Shown here: positions 5,911-7,151 of the stretch, one piece after another
Position numbering within the stretch: the stretch's first letter is position 1
Layout of the letters: each line of letters begins with the position of its first letter
Origin: JBNJGT01 sp964473285
GTDB lineage: Archaea > Nanobdellota > Nanobdellia > Woesearchaeales > JACJVW01
Length of the DNA: 7,151 bases
Direction of reading: 5' to 3'
Assembly (NCBI GenBank): GCA_964473285.1
Contig: CAYYOI010000063.1
Span: 1 to 7,151 of the forward strand
Made by a program: the position numbers and the translations under genes
The notes under the pieces: model-generated
What the model saw: the letters and a program-made list of their open reading frames with translations, nothing else
Told to the model about the DNA's origin: nothing
Database searches by the model: none

Positions 5911-6771
5911 ATGTCTTACATGCAAGCCCGTTTCTACAGGAAAAGGCAGGACTCAGTCCAGTGTTACCTTTGCCCTCATGTCTGTATCATAAAGGAAGGT
6001 GAGACTGGCATCTGCAAAGTCAGGAAGAATAAAGCTGGTACCCTTTATTCTGAAGTGTACGGAAAGGTCATTGCAAGAAACATTGATCCGATTGAAAAAA
6101 AGCCCCTTTTCCATTTCTACCCAGGTTCCACTACATATAGTATTGCAACTATAGGGTGCAATATGAAATGCAGTTTCTGCCAGAATTGGGAGATATCCCA
6201 GGCACGAACTATTCTTGGAGAAGACATGACACCCGGGGAGATAGTTGAAGAGGCCCTTAGGAATGGATGCCAGAGCATATCCTACACCTACACAGAACCA
6301 ACCATCTTCTTTGAGTTCGCCTATGATACAGCAGTTCTTGCAAGAGAGAAAGGCCTGAAAAACGTTTTTGTATCAAACGGTTTCATTACAAGGCCAGCAA
6401 TTGACCTGATCAGCAATTATCTTGACGCCATAAATATTGACCTGAAAGGATTCTCTGAAGAGTTCTACAATGAAACCTGCCATGCCTCATTCAAACCTAT
6501 CCTTGATGCTATCCGCAGGTATTATTCCAATGGAGTCTTTGTGGAACTCACAACCCTTATTGTTCCAGGACACAACGATTCTGATCAAATGATCGAACAT
6601 ATTGTTGATTTCATCATCTCAATCGACAGGAACATTCCCTGGCACATATCAAGATTTTTTCCCTTATATCAGATGTCATACTTACAACCTACTCCCCGGG
6701 AAACACTTGAGAGAGCATATAAGATAGGCACTCAAAAAGGTCTTAAGAATATATATCTTGGAAATATATAA
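5911..6771 (+). CDS. amrS: AmmeMemoRadiSam system radical SAM enzyme (AmrS), C-terminally short
   Basis: This is a radical S-adenosylmethionine protein of the COG1180/AmrS group. The [4Fe-4S] motif CNMKCSFC (C83, C87, C90) lies in the family-typical IGCNMKCSFCQNWEIS. Before it come the N-terminal cysteines of the family (C18, C21, C25, C35) and DPIEKKPLFHFYPGS (59-73). Further conserved stretches are YTYTEPTIFFEF (125-136), NIDLKGF (175-181), TTLIVPGHND (214-223) and PWHISRFFP (243-251). AmrS genes accompany Memo and AMMECR1 genes in many genomes; the reaction is not assigned here and those partners are not in this window. The usual family length is about 330 aa, with a CPxC-type tail after the YLGN motif. 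This copy stops at LGNI, residue 286, so that tail is missing. No Shine-Dalgarno sequence is visible; ATG 5920 (M4) is an alternative start. Confidence 0.85.
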   Translation: MSYMQARFYRKRQDSVQCYLCPHVCIIKEGETGICKVRKNKAGTLYSEVYGKVIARNIDPIEKKPLFHFYPGSTTYSIATIGCNMKCSFCQNWEISQARTILGEDMTPGEIVEEALRNGCQSISYTYTEPTIFFEFAYDTAVLAREKGLKNVFVSNGFITRPAIDLISNYLDAINIDLKGFSEEFYNETCHASFKPILDAIRRYYSNGVFVELTTLIVPGHNDSDQMIEHIVDFIISIDRNIPWHISRFFPLYQMSYLQPTPRETLERAYKIGTQKGLKNIYLGNI

Positions 6772-6780
6772 AAAAAGAAA
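6770..6780 (-). terminator. T-rich terminator for the HU gene
   Basis: Read on the minus strand, the bases right after the HU stop codon are TTTCTTTTTTT, ten T in eleven bases. Oligo-T tracts like this are the normal archaeal termination signal. The tract overlaps the stop codon of amrS on the other strand. Confidence 0.6.
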
Positions 6781-7041
6781 TTAATATTTTGGATTCTTAC
6801 TTGCTTTGAAAGTGAATACTTTCTTTGCTGGAATCTTGATCTTCTCACCAGTTGCTGGATTGACTCCTTTTCGGGCTTTCCGCTTTGTGGTTTTGAATGT
6901 TCCGAATCCAACTAGCTGGACACTGTCCTTTTTTGCTCCTTTCATGATGTTGGAAAGGGTTGAGTTCAGTGCTTTTTCAGCATCTGTTTTCGTAAGTCCG
7001 GTGTCTTTTACGATTCCTTCTATAAGTTCGCCTTTATTCAT
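6781..7041 (-). CDS. HU-family DNA-binding protein (bacterial-type histone-like)
   Basis: This 86-aa protein has the HU/IHF fold signatures: MNKGELIEGIVKDTGLTKTD (1-20) for the first two helices, GFGTF (45-49), the DNA-arm motif RKGVNPATGEKIKIPA (57-72) with the intercalating Pro62, and FKASK (78-82). It would bind and bend DNA as a dimer, acting as a chromosome-compacting protein. It is slightly shorter than the usual 90 aa because the last helix ends early. The frame can be extended four codons upstream to a GTG at 7050, but that GTG lies inside the Shine-Dalgarno sequence and the family start is MNK, so ATG 7041 is chosen. HU occurs in some archaea, including Thermoplasmatales and several DPANN groups, presumably acquired from bacteria. 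IHF subunits are alternatives, but the sequence fits HU better. Confidence 0.93.
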   Translation of the reverse strand: MNKGELIEGIVKDTGLTKTDAEKALNSTLSNIMKGAKKDSVQLVGFGTFKTTKRKARKGVNPATGEKIKIPAKKVFTFKASKNPKY

Positions 7042-7045
7042 AACT

Positions 7046-7053
7046 ATCACCTC
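7046..7053 (-). promoter_or_regulatory. Near-consensus ribosome site of the HU gene
   Basis: GAGGTGAT on the minus strand matches eight bases of the 16S-complementary consensus and ends four bases before ATG 7041. It decides the start: the in-frame GTG at 7050-7048 is part of this site and not a start codon. Confidence 0.88.
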
Positions 7054-7078
7054 GTTAAAGGTTTCTGAAAACTAGTAC

Positions 7079-7087
7079 TATTTAAAA
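7079..7087 (-). promoter_or_regulatory. TATA box for the HU gene
   Basis: TTTTAAATA on the minus strand predicts transcription starting near 7057-7060. This gives a leader of roughly 16-19 bases that just contains the ribosome site. The BRE position (GGTAAG) is only a partial match. Layout matches the RND operon promoter: short leader with a strong site. Confidence 0.6.
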
Positions 7088-7124
7088 CTTACCCTAAATG
7101 GGGTGTGTAGATATCCTTTCAACA

Positions 7125-7147
7125 TTATGATTTCTAGCTGATCATAA
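7125..7147. repeat. Short inverted repeat upstream of the HU promoter
   Basis: TTATGAT (7125-7131) and ATCATAA (7141-7147) are perfect 7-base inverted copies separated by nine bases. It lies about 40 bases upstream of the HU TATA box. It could be a regulator-binding site or a chance AT-rich match. No gene is supported between 7090 and 7151. Confidence 0.35.
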
Positions 7148-7151
7148 CCAT

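Noticed and set aside
6806..7075. Open frame of 89 codons on the + strand opposite HU
   Set aside because: The minus strand encodes an unmistakable HU protein with a matching ribosome site, so this is its shadow.
7121..7148. C/D box small RNA at the right edge
   Set aside because: A CTGA D-box-like string is present, but the C-box match (ATGATTT) is poor and no second box pair is seen. The inverted repeat explains the bases as well.

Overview
This window reads as archaeal chromosome. Three kinds of evidence support that. The promoters have a BRE plus AT-rich TATA layout, with the box about 25-30 bases before the inferred start of transcription. Some genes have strong GAGGTGA-type ribosome sites a few bases before ATG, while another appears to be leaderless. 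The gene families (half-size RND transporters, a CARDB/COG1361-like surface protein, AmrS) are common in archaea. A bacterial-type HU protein in this setting points towards a DPANN lineage such as Woesearchaeota or Pacearchaeota, but that placement is inference. The sequence leans AT-rich, uses ATA, AGA and AGG freely, and uses TAG, TGA and TAA all as stops.

Bases 1-109 hold a short hairpin followed by a T run (probably the end of an upstream transcript) and then a promoter. Bases 110-4753 are a tightly packed four-gene operon on the + strand: a 6-TM half RND protein, a second 6-TM half RND protein carrying a large extracytoplasmic coiled-coil insertion, a secreted and membrane-anchored protein with three Ig-like (CARDB/COG1361-type) domains, and a small secreted protein whose C-terminal half resembles an SCP2-type lipid-binding fold. 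The genes overlap by 19, 4 and 4 bases. Together they look like a cell-surface export or lipid-handling machine: a two-chain RND pump, an external adaptor and a small substrate carrier. This is the most interesting part of the window.

After an AT-rich hairpin and a clear promoter (4754-4851) comes a cysteine-free soluble protein I do not recognise (4852-5898). It is followed 12 bases later by AmrS, the radical SAM member of the AMMECR1/Memo/AmrS set, which here is short at its C-terminus. An HU-type DNA-binding protein lies on the opposite strand, converging on amrS with only nine bases between the stop codons, and has its own promoter and near-consensus ribosome site. The last 60 bases hold no gene I can support, only a small inverted repeat. 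No tRNA, rRNA, CRISPR array, insertion sequence or integrase was seen.
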